The translations under genes and the position numbers were made by a program. The notes beneath the pieces were generated by a model. It made no database searches and had not been told where the DNA came from. It saw nothing but the letters and a program-made list of their open reading frames with translations. Positions 23,801 to 33,458 of a DNA stretch of 48,235 bases are shown here, piece by piece; the stretch's first letter is position 1; each line of letters starts with the position of its first letter. The stretch is from Chromera velia (taxonomy: Eukaryota; Sar; Chromeraceae), in NCBI GenBank assembly GCA_018398765.1, contig JAHBMJ010004619.1, forward strand, positions 8,150-56,384. Direction: 5' to 3'.

Positions 23801-24076
23801 ATTTCACTCAGCACGTTCTCCTATTTAAAAAAACAGAGAGCCACAGAGAGACAGAACAAAAGCGACCTATCTTTCTGCCGGTGTCCAGAGCGTGAGTTCC
23901 AACGAAGTCTTGTGACAGTCGTGTACCTGGAGTGTGTGTCTCGGCCCCTTTCTTCTTTCCCATGCCCTAGTTGTCTCCCTCTCTCTCTCCGTGTTGCTGT
24001 CCTGGATGCATGCAGTGGACTGACTGATGGGTCGCGCGAGCTGTACGAGGGAATCGACGAGGAAGAAGAAAAATAA
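10456..24076 (+). CDS. SIZ1: Chromodomain-PHD-PINIT-SP-RING SUMO E3 ligase (Siz/PIAS family), 25 exons, about 1132 aa
   Basis: Siz/PIAS proteins transfer SUMO from Ubc9 to nuclear substrates. Inferred exons: 10456-10473, 11039-11410, 11933-12007, 12416-12474, 12936-13038, 13925-14525, 14891-15246, 15434-15505, 16023-16088, 16693-16794, 17161-17468, 17814-17925, 18041-18127, 18545-18693, 19058-19202, 19845-19936, 20205-20304, 20685-20738, 21022-21164, 21763-21816, 22197-22275, 22511-22588, 23050-23100, 23324-23385, 24016-24076; sum 3399. Domains: Gly-rich and acidic N-terminus; chromodomain about 126-175 (VYKVE, YWVKWKGYSESDNTWEP); Lys/Arg/Ser-rich linker (210-409); Ser/Ala tract; PHD-type finger about 525-606 (CIC, then CLTCRAVKHADC, then CPTC) followed by DPLSLVT, like DPFW in plant Siz1; PINIT about 748-940 (FRIRV, TPLNLGH); SP-RING about 1003-1072 (CKHVNCFD, QCPVCHIK, SFVMEIL). 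No SAP domain seen; it would normally be N-terminal. Exon 11/12 junction and the last two exons are least certain. Confidence 0.88.
12315..12394 (+). repeat. Compound (CT)n(GT)n microsatellite in SUMO ligase intron 3
   Basis: A CT run passes directly into a GT run, ending about 22 bases before the acceptor GCATGCAG of exon 4 (12416). The pyrimidine/GT-rich strand is the sense strand of the gene. Confidence 0.95.
13376..13735 (+). repeat. Polypurine (GAAA)n tract with an embedded minisatellite, SUMO ligase intron 5
   Basis: About 360 bases, almost purely A and G on the plus strand. Within it a unit of roughly 36-39 bases (AAGGCAGGACGGAAAGAAAG...) recurs about four times, with cores near 13530, 13571, 13607 and 13644. 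It ends in a GAGA run. It lies between exon 5 (ends 13038) and exon 6 (starts 13925), so it is intronic; the long Phe/Ser/Leu reverse frame across it is an artefact. Confidence 0.93.
14590..14643 (+). repeat. CAGA/CAGG/GGAA tetranucleotide array
   Basis: Successive runs of CAGA, CAGG and GGAA tetranucleotides about 65 bases after the exon 6 donor at 14526, within intron 6 of the SUMO ligase gene. Confidence 0.9.
17072..17190 (+). repeat. Direct duplication of an acceptor plus exon start (SUMO ligase exon 11)
   Basis: The 40-base block ATTCCTGCAGGACCCTTTGA... occurs at 17072-17111 and again at 17151-17190 with one mismatch, offset 79 bases. Each copy holds an identical acceptor (TTCCTGCAG) and the first 30 bases of exon 11 (DPLSLVTEVF). 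Only the second copy leads into the long exon in frame; using the first acceptor and reading through would shift the frame because 79 is not a multiple of three. Confidence 0.9.
17465..17552 (+). repeat. (GT)n microsatellite at the donor side of intron 11
   Basis: A GT run with a few GA/GC interruptions starts inside the splice-donor region of exon 11. It offers many possible GT donors; the one at 17469 restores the frame (Cys-rich CEQTFCPCAE) of exon 12. Confidence 0.9.
18146..18235. other. Assembly gap (90 N)
   Basis: Ninety unresolved bases, followed by a poly-G run, between SUMO ligase exons 13 and 14. Joining these exons directly (KLW to FRIRV) is in phase and matches the expected PINIT order, so the gap is probably wholly intronic. 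Confidence 0.97.
19171..19301 (+). repeat. Direct duplication of an exon end plus donor (SUMO ligase exon 15)
   Basis: The last codons of exon 15 and its donor (19171-19215) are repeated in the following intron at 19258-19301. Exon copy reads EVEIRCTSFG, intron copy EVDVRCSSFG, and both continue with GGTCCGTTTTTTTT. The copy lacks one G, changing donor phase. Between them AATAAATGCATG occurs twice (19229-19255). Confidence 0.85.
20803..20843 (+). repeat. (CT)n(GT)n then poly-G with one N
   Basis: Compound repeat in SUMO ligase intron 18: CT run, GT run, then a G homopolymer with an ambiguous base at 20831. Confidence 0.92.
23358..23598 (+). repeat. (GTCA)n array at the 5' end of SUMO ligase intron 24
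   Basis: About 240 bases of GTCAGTCA with variant words GTCAGCGA, GTCGGTCA and GTGAGCGA. GTCAGT is itself a common donor hexamer in this window, so the array is a row of potential donors. Period four against codon period three puts donors in all phases. The one at 23386 lets the frame continue into the last exon (LTDGSRELYEG, acidic end); the first at 23358 would lead to a stop after two codons. Confidence 0.93.
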
Positions 24077-25309
24077 GAAAAGGAAAGAAAAGGAAACAGC
24101 ATGATGAGTGGCAGGGAATGAGGAAGGGGGGATCGAGAGTTTTCCTCTTTTTTTTGCAGACAGAAGGAGGGAGGGAGGGAGGGAGGGAGGGAGACGGAAA
24201 AGGAGGAGAGACACTCGAGTGAGACAGGCAATGCTCTTCCATCTTCCTTCCTTCCTGCCTTCTTTCCTTTTCTTTGTCTCTCTCTTTTTCTTCTTCTTCT
24301 GAACCGTGTGCCACCACCGAGAGAAGGAAGGCAAGAAGGGAAACACCGACAGGAGGGGACAGAGAGTGAGGAGAAAATGTACAAATATTATCTGGACAGA
24401 CAGACAGACACACAGGTGGAGTGAGAGGCCGGTCAGCTTTTTGTATTAATGAACACAGCAACCCCGGTCCTCGTTTTTTCTCTCTTCTCTGTTGTGGGTC
24501 TGCCAAGATGTCCTCATCTCATCTCTCCTGATGGCTCTCTGTCTGTCTGTCTGTGCATAGATTGTCTCTGGATGGGTGAAGGGGGAATGCATGGGAGAAG
24601 TGTTTGCTTCGTTCTGCGTGAGCGTGGAAATGGAAAGGGCTGACGGAAATGCTGGAGGCACCTTCTTGGATCATTGACCTTTCCCTGTTGCAAACTTTCC
24701 CTCTGGTAGCATGGAACAAAGCAACGATGGATGCGCGGCTAAGTTGGAACTTGGAAGAGGGGTTGTCTGAATGTATATCTCAATGTATCTCTCACACTGT
24801 AAGCGATGGACTTGTTCTCTGCACCGTCTTACTTGTACTGCATGTCTGTCATTGATCGAGTGACTGAATGAACACGGACAGTCCATGGTGTAGCATCGAT
24901 GTCTAGATCGATGTATGTATCGATGCCCTATTTAATTCTAGATTTACTTGTTCTCGGTCCTGCATGCATGGTCTTTCTCAGCCTGTGTCAGTCGCAACTT
25001 ATTAGATTCAACCACATGGAAACCGCTTCAAGCTGCATGATGCATCGCAAGAATGTATATTGTTCCGATAAAGCTTTCGACTTGATCGATCATATATGCC
25101 AAGAATGGAGCCAGTTATATGTATATACATTTATAAATGTCACTAGAAATGTCATCAATAAAAAAAAAGGTTGTACTTCAATTAAGGTACAAAGCCTATA
25201 CGGTATACTGCGGTACTTGGCAGGGGTCGAGGCCGAAAAAATATTTAGTAAAATACGGAAAATACTAGGAAACTAGCTAGGAAAATATCATAATAGTAGT
25301 AGTATAATA
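24077..25309. other. Intergenic DNA after the SUMO ligase gene
   Basis: No gene seen. 24077-24870 is low complexity (GGGA near 24165-24192, CTTC runs, GTCTGT), probably 3' UTR and flank. From about 24880 base composition shifts sharply to AT-rich. An open frame at 24899-25276 (125 codons) is not convincing: no domain and no codon bias like the neighbouring exons. Confidence 0.6.
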
Positions 25310-26615
25310 TTTATGAATTTTAATATTAGTGATTAGTGATTTTTGATTTTTTGATTTGATGATTGATTTTGGTAGAGCACTGTCACCGTTCTACCAGAAG
25401 TCGCCCCTGCGAACAGCAAAGATGCGCCCCATTGCTGAGGCTTCAGACCGCACCCCGCAGCCTGCCTGAGGTTTCCCCCAGACCGTCAACGACCAACATT
25501 CTTCAAGTTTGTTCACTTTGTATGCTCTGGGTTGGTAGCTGATTGCTAGAGCCGAATCCAAAGATCGATCCAATTGCAGATGACGCTAGGACACCTCTAC
25601 TTTCTACGTACGCTTTTTCAATCTTTTCTTTCACCTTCCTCTTTCCCTGTCTTCCAATTCTTCTTCCTTCTTCCATTCGATCGAGTATTGTTTTGTATTC
25701 TTTTCTTCTTTCTTCCCCCTCTCTTTTCCTCTTTGTGATAGCTTCATGCCTCTGCGCTAACACCGTCTCTGCGCTAACACCGTCTCATCTAATAGGCTGC
25801 CTGCCCCATACCTTCCCGGACTTTCCTCAAACACTCGTCTCCTGAATGCCGCCTTCCCTAAAAACTCATGCACCGCTGCGTATCCTTCGTTCAGCAGGAA
25901 TGCAAATTATGCAAAGAGAGCGTGTGTGTCTTGAATGTTTTCTTCCTGCCTACTGTTTTTCCTTTCCTTGCATATCTCTCTTACCCTGTCTTCTCTCTTT
26001 TCATTCCAGCTCTTCTTCAGTTTTCTAAGCATTTCGGCTCTTTCTTTATCAAAGATGGGACACTCTGTTATGACATGCACTTCGTCTTCTAACACTTCTG
26101 CCTCCACCCATCCTCTGCAGAACTGACACACTCTCTCTTCCAACGGTACTCTTTGTCCTCCCCTTTTTGGAATTCTTCCTCATGTTACAGCAAACGCCCT
26201 GTCTCCCACTTGGCTTGCTGCCCTCCTCTTATGCTCACTTCTAGGCGCTACTCTTCTGTAATAAAAAGAAACCCACCCCAGTCTCTTTTTTTTATTCTCA
26301 ATTCCATCCAGGCCGTCTGTCTTTCTTCCACCGTGTCTTCAAAGAGAGAGAGATGCAATCAAAAGCAGCAAATTGAATCTGTTTCTATTTGTCTGTCTGC
26401 GGTAGATTTTTGCCATGTGTACTCCCCCTATTCTCTTTGTTTCTCTCTCGTCTCTCTGTTTCATTCCTCTATCTATCCTCCATTTGAACATCACCCTCTT
26501 TTTCTTCTTCATCTCTCCCTCCTTTCTGCTTACTATCCATCTTTCCATCCTGTCTACTTTTTCATTCACCACGTGTATTCCAATCTCTTCTTTTCACCCC
26601 GCTTAGACGTCGGCT
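25310..26615 (-). mobile_element. LINE (non-LTR retrotransposon) 3' fragment, copy A
   Basis: Reading the minus strand, broken frames match copy B at 42505-43824 over most of its length: VDRMERWIVSRKE near the left (26560), then the zinc-finger block CQFCRGW...EDEVHVITECPIFDKERAE (about 26140-26040), then LAQRHEAITKRKREGEERR (about 25760). A Cys-Cys...His...Cys motif with HVITECP is typical of the region after reverse transcriptase in many LINE second ORFs. No reverse transcriptase is present, so it is 5'-truncated, with several frameshifts. A conserved non-coding 3' part (GGGGCGACTTCT...ACAGTGCTCTA, near 25410-25380) is shared with copy B and ends in an ATCA-rich tail around 25310-25370. Confidence 0.7.
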
Positions 26616-27716
26616 AAAGAAAAAAAAAAAAGATCCCCCAAAATCCTTTATTTTTTTTCTTTTTCGGCCAAACAACTGTTGTTTAAGTGTTGTTAATGAT
26701 TGTTAATTAAAGTTTTTGTTATACATGCCACGTCCCCGTATATGAGGGGCGGATCTAGCCTAGTCTGTCAAAAGGTTCCGGTTCGTTCCGTCTGTTCTGA
26801 ATCTAGAAACACTGCTTATTGATCACTTTTACTGCGGGTTATTTCTCAAGCACGGTAGAGTGGGACTCGGAGAATAACGAAAAGAGGGGAGAGGCAGGGC
26901 AAAAACTTTCTAAAAGTTTGTCCCCTTGACAAAGGCTACCCTTTGACGTTGTTAATGTGTTGCGCAACTGTTGTTAAGTGTTGTTCAGGGTAAAAAAAGT
27001 TTTTTTTTTTAAAAAAAAGATCTCCTTGGATCACTTATTTTTTTTCTTTTTTTTTTTCTTTAATTAGCTGACACCTAGCGCCCCGCCTGTTATGAACCAC
27101 CCTGGTTTATACCTAACGTCTGGCTTATGTATGCTTGTATACGTCGCGGGTTAGCCTCGTCCCTTACGGTGCATTGCCAACTAGTGCGCCGCCCCTGCAG
27201 TGCCTGTCAGTCGGCCCCGGATGGCATGCATGCAGGCCTATCGCATTCATTGGTATGCAGCGACTGATTGATCGATGTGTATCCTCACACTCAAAGACTG
27301 TGATCGTTGTCTTTGAGACTTTGTCTAGTGATTGTGCTTAGTACTGGATTGACACTCCTCCTGACTGATAGTGTCCAGCCTACGTGAATCTGTCAGCTAA
27401 GCCCACTAGTCGATCCTCCACCTAAATGGTTCTTATCACCGCCAGCTTTTCTCATAAAAAGAGGTGAAGCCCTCTGTCTGTATACAGCGTCTCTGTACAC
27501 CTTTTCAGGTTGAGAAAGAAATTCAATGGATAAAGTTCTGTCTTCCTGCCCCGCCTTCACTCATCTCATCTCATTCTACATAAAAATAAGTAAAACAAAC
27601 TGATAAAAGAAATTAACTTAAAAAGCAAATTTGACTTAATACATTTATTTCAAACTATATAGGCTAGAAACTAAGTTTTAAATCGTTTCTAGAATCGTTT
27701 GCTATATTTTATTTTT
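26616..27716. other. AT-rich intergenic DNA with a diverged internal repeat
   Basis: No gene. Two related blocks, about 26623-26715 and 26955-27068, each combine an AAAAAAAGATC(C/T)CC...TTATTTTTTTTCTTT segment with TGTTGTTAAGTGTTGTT, suggesting an old tandem or nested repeat. 27064-27500 has near-normal GC content and no recognisable coding or RNA gene. Confidence 0.5.
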
Positions 27717-28218
27717 TTCACACAGTGTACATAGGAGTAAGAAAAATAAGACGGTTAGCGGCCGCCTGGTTACCAATTTTGTGGTTACGGTAGTACTGTT
27801 TCAATGGTAGTGGTAGTAGCTAAAAACAGGCAGATTTGGCCATATTCTGAGTCAAATTTAACCCACAAAACTAATTTTTAACTAGTAACAATCATATTTT
27901 TGGCATTTATTAAAAGTTTATTCTAGGAAAATTCAATGTTCATCATTTTATGACTGAAGTCTAACTAGTATATCACTTTGTATAGCATATATTATTTGAG
28001 TATGATCATTTCAGGGCTTTAAACTGGTAATGAGTTAAGTAGTCAGGCTTCAAAATAGGTTTAGCAACTATTTTTACCAAAGTTTTTCCTTGAACTACCA
28101 TGGTAGTGGTACACGCCTTCAAGTCCACCAGCCGGTTACCATCTTACGGTTACCAAACTGACGGTAACTCGCTACTGGCTAAAAGAGGCCGCTAGTAACT
28201 CCTAACCATACTGTGTAA
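27717..28218. mobile_element. Candidate MITE-like element with imperfect terminal inverted repeats
   Basis: Left end ACACAGTGTACATAGGAGTA (27720 on) and the reverse complement of the right end ACACAGTATGGTTAGGAGTT (28216 back) agree at 16 of 21 positions. Inside both ends follow, in mirrored order, TAGCGGCC, GGTTACC/GGTAACC words and a CAATGGTAG/CCATGGTAG word, so the ends could fold into a long imperfect hairpin. The middle is AT-rich and non-coding. I see no clear target-site duplication, so the boundaries and class are uncertain. Confidence 0.4.
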
Positions 28219-29011
28219 CACAGTGACTATGCTAGTTGTTGAGTTGCAATCACAATCATAAACATGTTTAACAATCTGGTCGGGCTCTAGGCCGGGTTTC
28301 ACGGCTTATATATGGGCGATCGATTGCTAGATCGATTGATTGATCCTAGGATTGATCGATCAAACGCTCGCTAACGAGACCTTGCGAATGTACTGGCAGG
28401 CCGATGCGGTCCAAAGATATTTTTGACTTCGTTTGAACAATAGTTTCTGACTCTGAAATGCACGACGAAGGCAACAGAAATCCCCGAGCTGAGCAGGGCC
28501 CCCCATCAGGCAGACAGACGTGCTCTCACCCTTTTCTTGTGAGGGAACTCAACCAACGGAGTAGAGACGTTCAGTCGGGGGGCGTGAGAGCTGTGTAGAT
28601 TCTCTTCTTTCTTTCTTCTGACCAAATAACCCTCAGGAGGTCGGCTGAAGAATGCAGTGGGGCGTCTTCGTTTTTCAACTCTTTTTTTCCGTATCCCTGC
28701 ACCATCTTTTGTTGGCTACCTCCTCGTCTCTTTCCTGCTGGGGATTCTGACCCGGTCTGTCTGTCTGTCCTGCCTTCTCTAGCTCGGTCAGGTCACTTCG
28801 TCTGCGCACCCAAAGCACCTCCGGGCGGCGGGCTGTCCGCCTGCACGGACGCATAGACATGCACATGGACACACAGAGAGAAGGGTGGGCGAGGAGGGGA
28901 GGGAGGGCGATCGCATTTGTCCCTTATGTGAAAGAGCCCTGAAAGAAATAGTCCTCGTACAGGCGAGAAACCATCAGAGTGCACCACTCCAGAGGAAAAC
29001 CACCAGAGAGC
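28219..29011. other. Intergenic DNA before the TBCCD1 stop
   Basis: Contains a cluster of overlapping GATC palindromes (28315-28365) and then a return to gene-like GC content from about 28450. No exon identified; part is probably the TBCCD1 3' UTR and terminator region. Confidence 0.5.
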
Positions 29012-29672
29012 TCAGTGCTTTCGACCATCACCCTGCCCATCGGACATTCCCTCACTCTGTAAATTAAGAGTAAATCAAAACTTCTCTTCATCTGTGAAAG
29101 GAGGAGAGGAACGAGACACAAAGCAATACAGACGGGTAGATGAATCGAGATAAGCCGAGGATATCTTACCTACACTTTTTCTTTCCTCTCGGGCTTCAAG
29201 ACTGAAGGAAAGCAAGCAGACAACCAGGCAGAACGCAAGCAGACACTACTGGACAGACAAAAAGACCAACAGACCGCTTCCATTCGGATGAGATCCAAAA
29301 GAAGCCGGTGACGTCCCTTCTCGTGGAGCCATTCTCTGCAGTCAGGCAGGCAGGCAGTCAGGCAATCAAAGAGACATGAAACGAGGGATCTGTCAGGCCC
29401 CGCAACACACGTATATACTGCCGAGAGAGACACACACAGAGAGAGAAAGATTCCTTACTTCCTTTTCCGCCTTCCCTCCCTCCCTCCCCCCCCCTTCACG
29501 GGCCCACAGACCTGTATCTTGCAAGAATCAGCCGCCGGATTCTCTCCGCCATTTCTGCAGACTCGCCCCCTGCCCCCGACTCCATCGCCCGCAGCTCCCG
29601 GCTGTAGTCTTCATTCTGCTTTCACTCAATCACTCACACCCACACACACCCACACCCACACACACACACAGA

Positions 29673-29720
<48 letters not shown>

Positions 29721-29733
29721 CAAACACACGCAC

Positions 29734-29798
<65 letters not shown>

Positions 29799-32391
29799 TA
29801 CTCTTTGCCGCCCCTCATTTTCCTCTTGCGCACACGAACAGAGGCACCCCAAAATACGCAGGCACGCCGAGAGAGACAGAACGGGAAAACATCAGTACAC
29901 AGTGCCAGTGAAATGAGAGCCTTGCATGATCCACCGAGAGACAGTCTGTTTGCGTGACAAAATCAAGTCAGATCAAAAGTCTTTCAGAAAGAATCGATCA
30001 AATAGAGCTCTACTGCATTACGCAGCTCATGCAACAAGCCAGCAAGCAAGCAAGAAAGAAAGCAGAAGAAAAGAAAAGAAAAGAAAAGAAAAGGACGACT
30101 CGACAAAAGCACACCCACCCCCTGGAGTGTCTCCTCCAACGCCTCTCTGTAGACGTCCGGCAGTACCAACGACGGTTTCTTCCCCTTCCCCCCCCCTTCC
30201 TTCTGGCTCTTCTCAGACGACCCCGCAGCTGCAGAGGAGGAAGGCGCTGAGGTGGTGGAAGAGGAAGAGGATGAGTCCATTCCTGGCAGGGGGAGATCCC
30301 ACCCGGCAGCGAATTCTCTTTCCGGGACCACCAGGGGCTGCAAGCAAACACAGCACACCAACAAATCACACACACACATGCAGAGAGAGAAGAGACGGAT
30401 ATCAACTGAAAGCACTCCTGCCTCCAGACAGAAACACTGCCCACAAAGCGCGCGAAAGGAGCAAGAGATGTGCGATGAGGGAAAGACAGGTCTTCGTAGA
30501 ATCTCCTCTAGGCCACTGACCGCAAATTGTCGTGGGTGCACAAAATGGAAGGACAATGACAGGGCGTCCCCGCCCTTCCCCCCTCCCCCTCCGCCAAGAG
30601 AGGAGAGGGCGTCCCCAGAGTTTCCGCCTCCAGTGCCCGGCACGGGGGAAAGGGGAATGGCGCCGCCACCAAGCTCCCCTCCGGGACCCACCAGGGAGGG
30701 GGACACACCCGTTGGAGACCCACTGGGGCGCGCCACCGCCTTGTCTGAGGTCGGACTAGCCCGCAACGATCCGACACTTGTGGGTGTCTTCAATCCCGCT
30801 GCGGTGCTGCCTGCCGCGTTACTTCCTCCCGTTGTTCCCTTCCCTTCTGCCCCCCCCTCTGTGAGGGCCTGGAGGGTGCAGCAAATGGGGTTGGCCCAAG
30901 AGTCGACTTGGTCCTCTGACAACCTGATGGGTTGATCAGGGGGGGGGAATCATTGAGTGATTCAGTGAGTGGTGAAGTGAAGCGTTCAAACAGAGAGGAA
31001 TGCGGAGATCCGACGCTTGCAGCTGTATTCACACACTCTCACGCCAATCCACGGTGATAGCATCTCACGTAGAGGACCAGAAAGACGAAAATAAAGGAAC
31101 AGAACAGACAGGAAGAGGAAGAGGGAGGGAGACTGACGTCATGCCGGCCTCCTCCAGAATCGAGTCCAGCTCCGAATAGATCGCTGCATCCGTCCATAAA
31201 TACGTCAACCCATCCATCCGCACACACAATATGCATACATCTTCAAAGTATTTACGTACAGTGTCTGTGTTCAACGATCTTATATCCAGAGATCATGCAA
31301 GCTGGGCAAAGGGATCGACCGAGACAAACTTCTTGCACCTGTCTTGTGGGTGCCTCTGTCCTTTTCTTTGCCTCGCAGTGTTTTTGTCGCTATTTATTCA
31401 CCCTGACTGCTTCGCCCCCGCTCCAAATTCTTTCCACGCGGTCCGACGTCTCAGAAAGAAACAGATTTGGAGTCTGAATACGAATCTGCCACCCCTCCTT
31501 CCTTTCTCTCGCCACTACTCCTGTGTCCGCGATTTGCCTTCTTTCCTTCCTTGTCCCTCTGTCTCCTGATGTCTCCAAACTCCAGAGGTCTTCTGCTGGG
31601 GCCCTTCAACGTTCGGGTGGTCTGGTGGGTATCTTGTACATAGCCAGCAACTCAGCAATGCACTGATCAAACAAACTACATATATCCACACACACACCCA
31701 CCAGACCAACCGACCAACCGACCGTTGAAAGGCCCCAGCAGAAGACCTCTCGAGTCGCCTGCCAGCACTGGTCTCCGTCTGCACGCACGAACGAACGAAC
31801 GATAAGAAGAGAGGAAGGAGGAGACAGGAACGGAGTGAACAACAATTCAGGACCCACACCGGCAGCCCGCATGAAGGGAAGTTCTCCCTTGCGCAACAAG
31901 TGAGTAGAGCAAGCAAACAAACCAGGAGCAAAGCCAGAGCCAAGAAGAAGTCAGTATGGAAGGAAATTTTTCCTACAAAAAACCTCTCTTCTTTTCTTTC
32001 CATCTGCGTGTAAGTCAGTCAGTCTTCGGACACGCAGCCGAACGAACGTCAAAGATTTTCTCTCTCATACACCCCCCCCGCAGCCGCTGTGAAAGAGAGA
32101 CCTATTCTGCCCATCAGCTGACAGAAAGAACTCTGGAAGGAACTCAAACCCCCACCACCCAAAACAGGTGCAGGCGGCCGGACACGCAGACAGACAGACA
32201 GACAGACAGACCTGCTGTGGAGGAGCCCCACAGAGTCCACAGAGTTCTCGAACTTCACACACCCGGCCACAGCCACCAGACGCACCCCCTCACAGTTCAC
32301 CACAGAGGCCTGCCCCCCCACAGCAGCCACAAAGATGGTGCAGTGCCGGCAAGCAGCCACGTGGACGTGTGCAACTCTGCAAACACACACG

Positions 32392-32423
<32 letters not shown>

Positions 32424-33393
32424 CACACACATAGACATAAGGAGGAGAAGATAGACACCCAATTTGTTTCAACGTTCTGTACAAGTCAGAAGAGATTCAG
32501 CACTCGGCCCGCACAAGAGACGGGCAACACAAAAAAGGGTAGACGGGACCGCTTCCGCCAATAAGAAGAAAAAGAGACGCAGCCAGAGACCAAAAAGTTG
32601 CACAGACATCCACATTCGCTTACTGCCTGCAACGAATGGGGCATGCAGGGGGATGGACGGACGGGAACAGCAGAACCTGAGGGGGGGCACAATTCAAGGG
32701 CATCTTTGGTTCCTCTTCTCTGCCTCCCTAGTGTGTGTTTTTCGCTCCGTCACGTAAATGCTTCACCGACTCACTTGCAGCAGATGTACAAAGTGCTCTC
32801 CGAGCAGTTGACCACCGACAGCTCAGGCCTGCCCTCCATCTGTTTGGCTGTGCGGAAGACGGTCGTCCTGCTCAGCCCAGAAATCAACGCGGCGCTGCTG
32901 CTCCTCTGCACGGATGGGGGGGGGATGGGTGGATGATTGGCGGGCGTTGGTTGTGTTTTGTCTTCCTTCTGAAATCGCTCGGCATGCGCGGGCACCGTTG
33001 CTCCTCTCAATAAATAAGTGGGGGCGAAGGAGCCAGTATGAATCCCTTCTCCCCCCCATTCCTGCCTGCTGACATAAAGGACTGCCTGCCTGCCCGCCTG
33101 ACTGACTGACTGACCGCGTTGTTCTGAGAGAAGAAGTTAGGCCTCGGGTCCGAGGGCGAAGGAGACGGGTAGAGCGCGTCGTTCCACACCAGCCCCCCCT
33201 CTATCCACTTCCTCAGAGTCCCCCTGCGTGCCCCCCCCGTCTCCTTCGACTCTGTGTGGAGGAACGAGAGAGAACCCCCCTCCCGGGTGAAACTCGCCCC
33301 TCTGCATACGGGGACAGAAGGACAGACACAGACAAGCACACACTAACAGATTAAAGCACACGCACACTCACTCACACAGTCACTCACACAAGC

Positions 33394-33458
<65 letters not shown>

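Noticed and set aside
24899..25276. 125-codon open frame in AT-rich DNA
   Set aside because: No domain, no splice context, composition of the surrounding non-coding DNA.
31614..31678. [22 protein letters not shown] open frame as a TBCCD1 exon
   Set aside because: Exons 31778-31723 and 31183-31138 join in phase and reproduce the family motif GPFN-x-IYSEL, so this lies in the intron (the hairpin loop).
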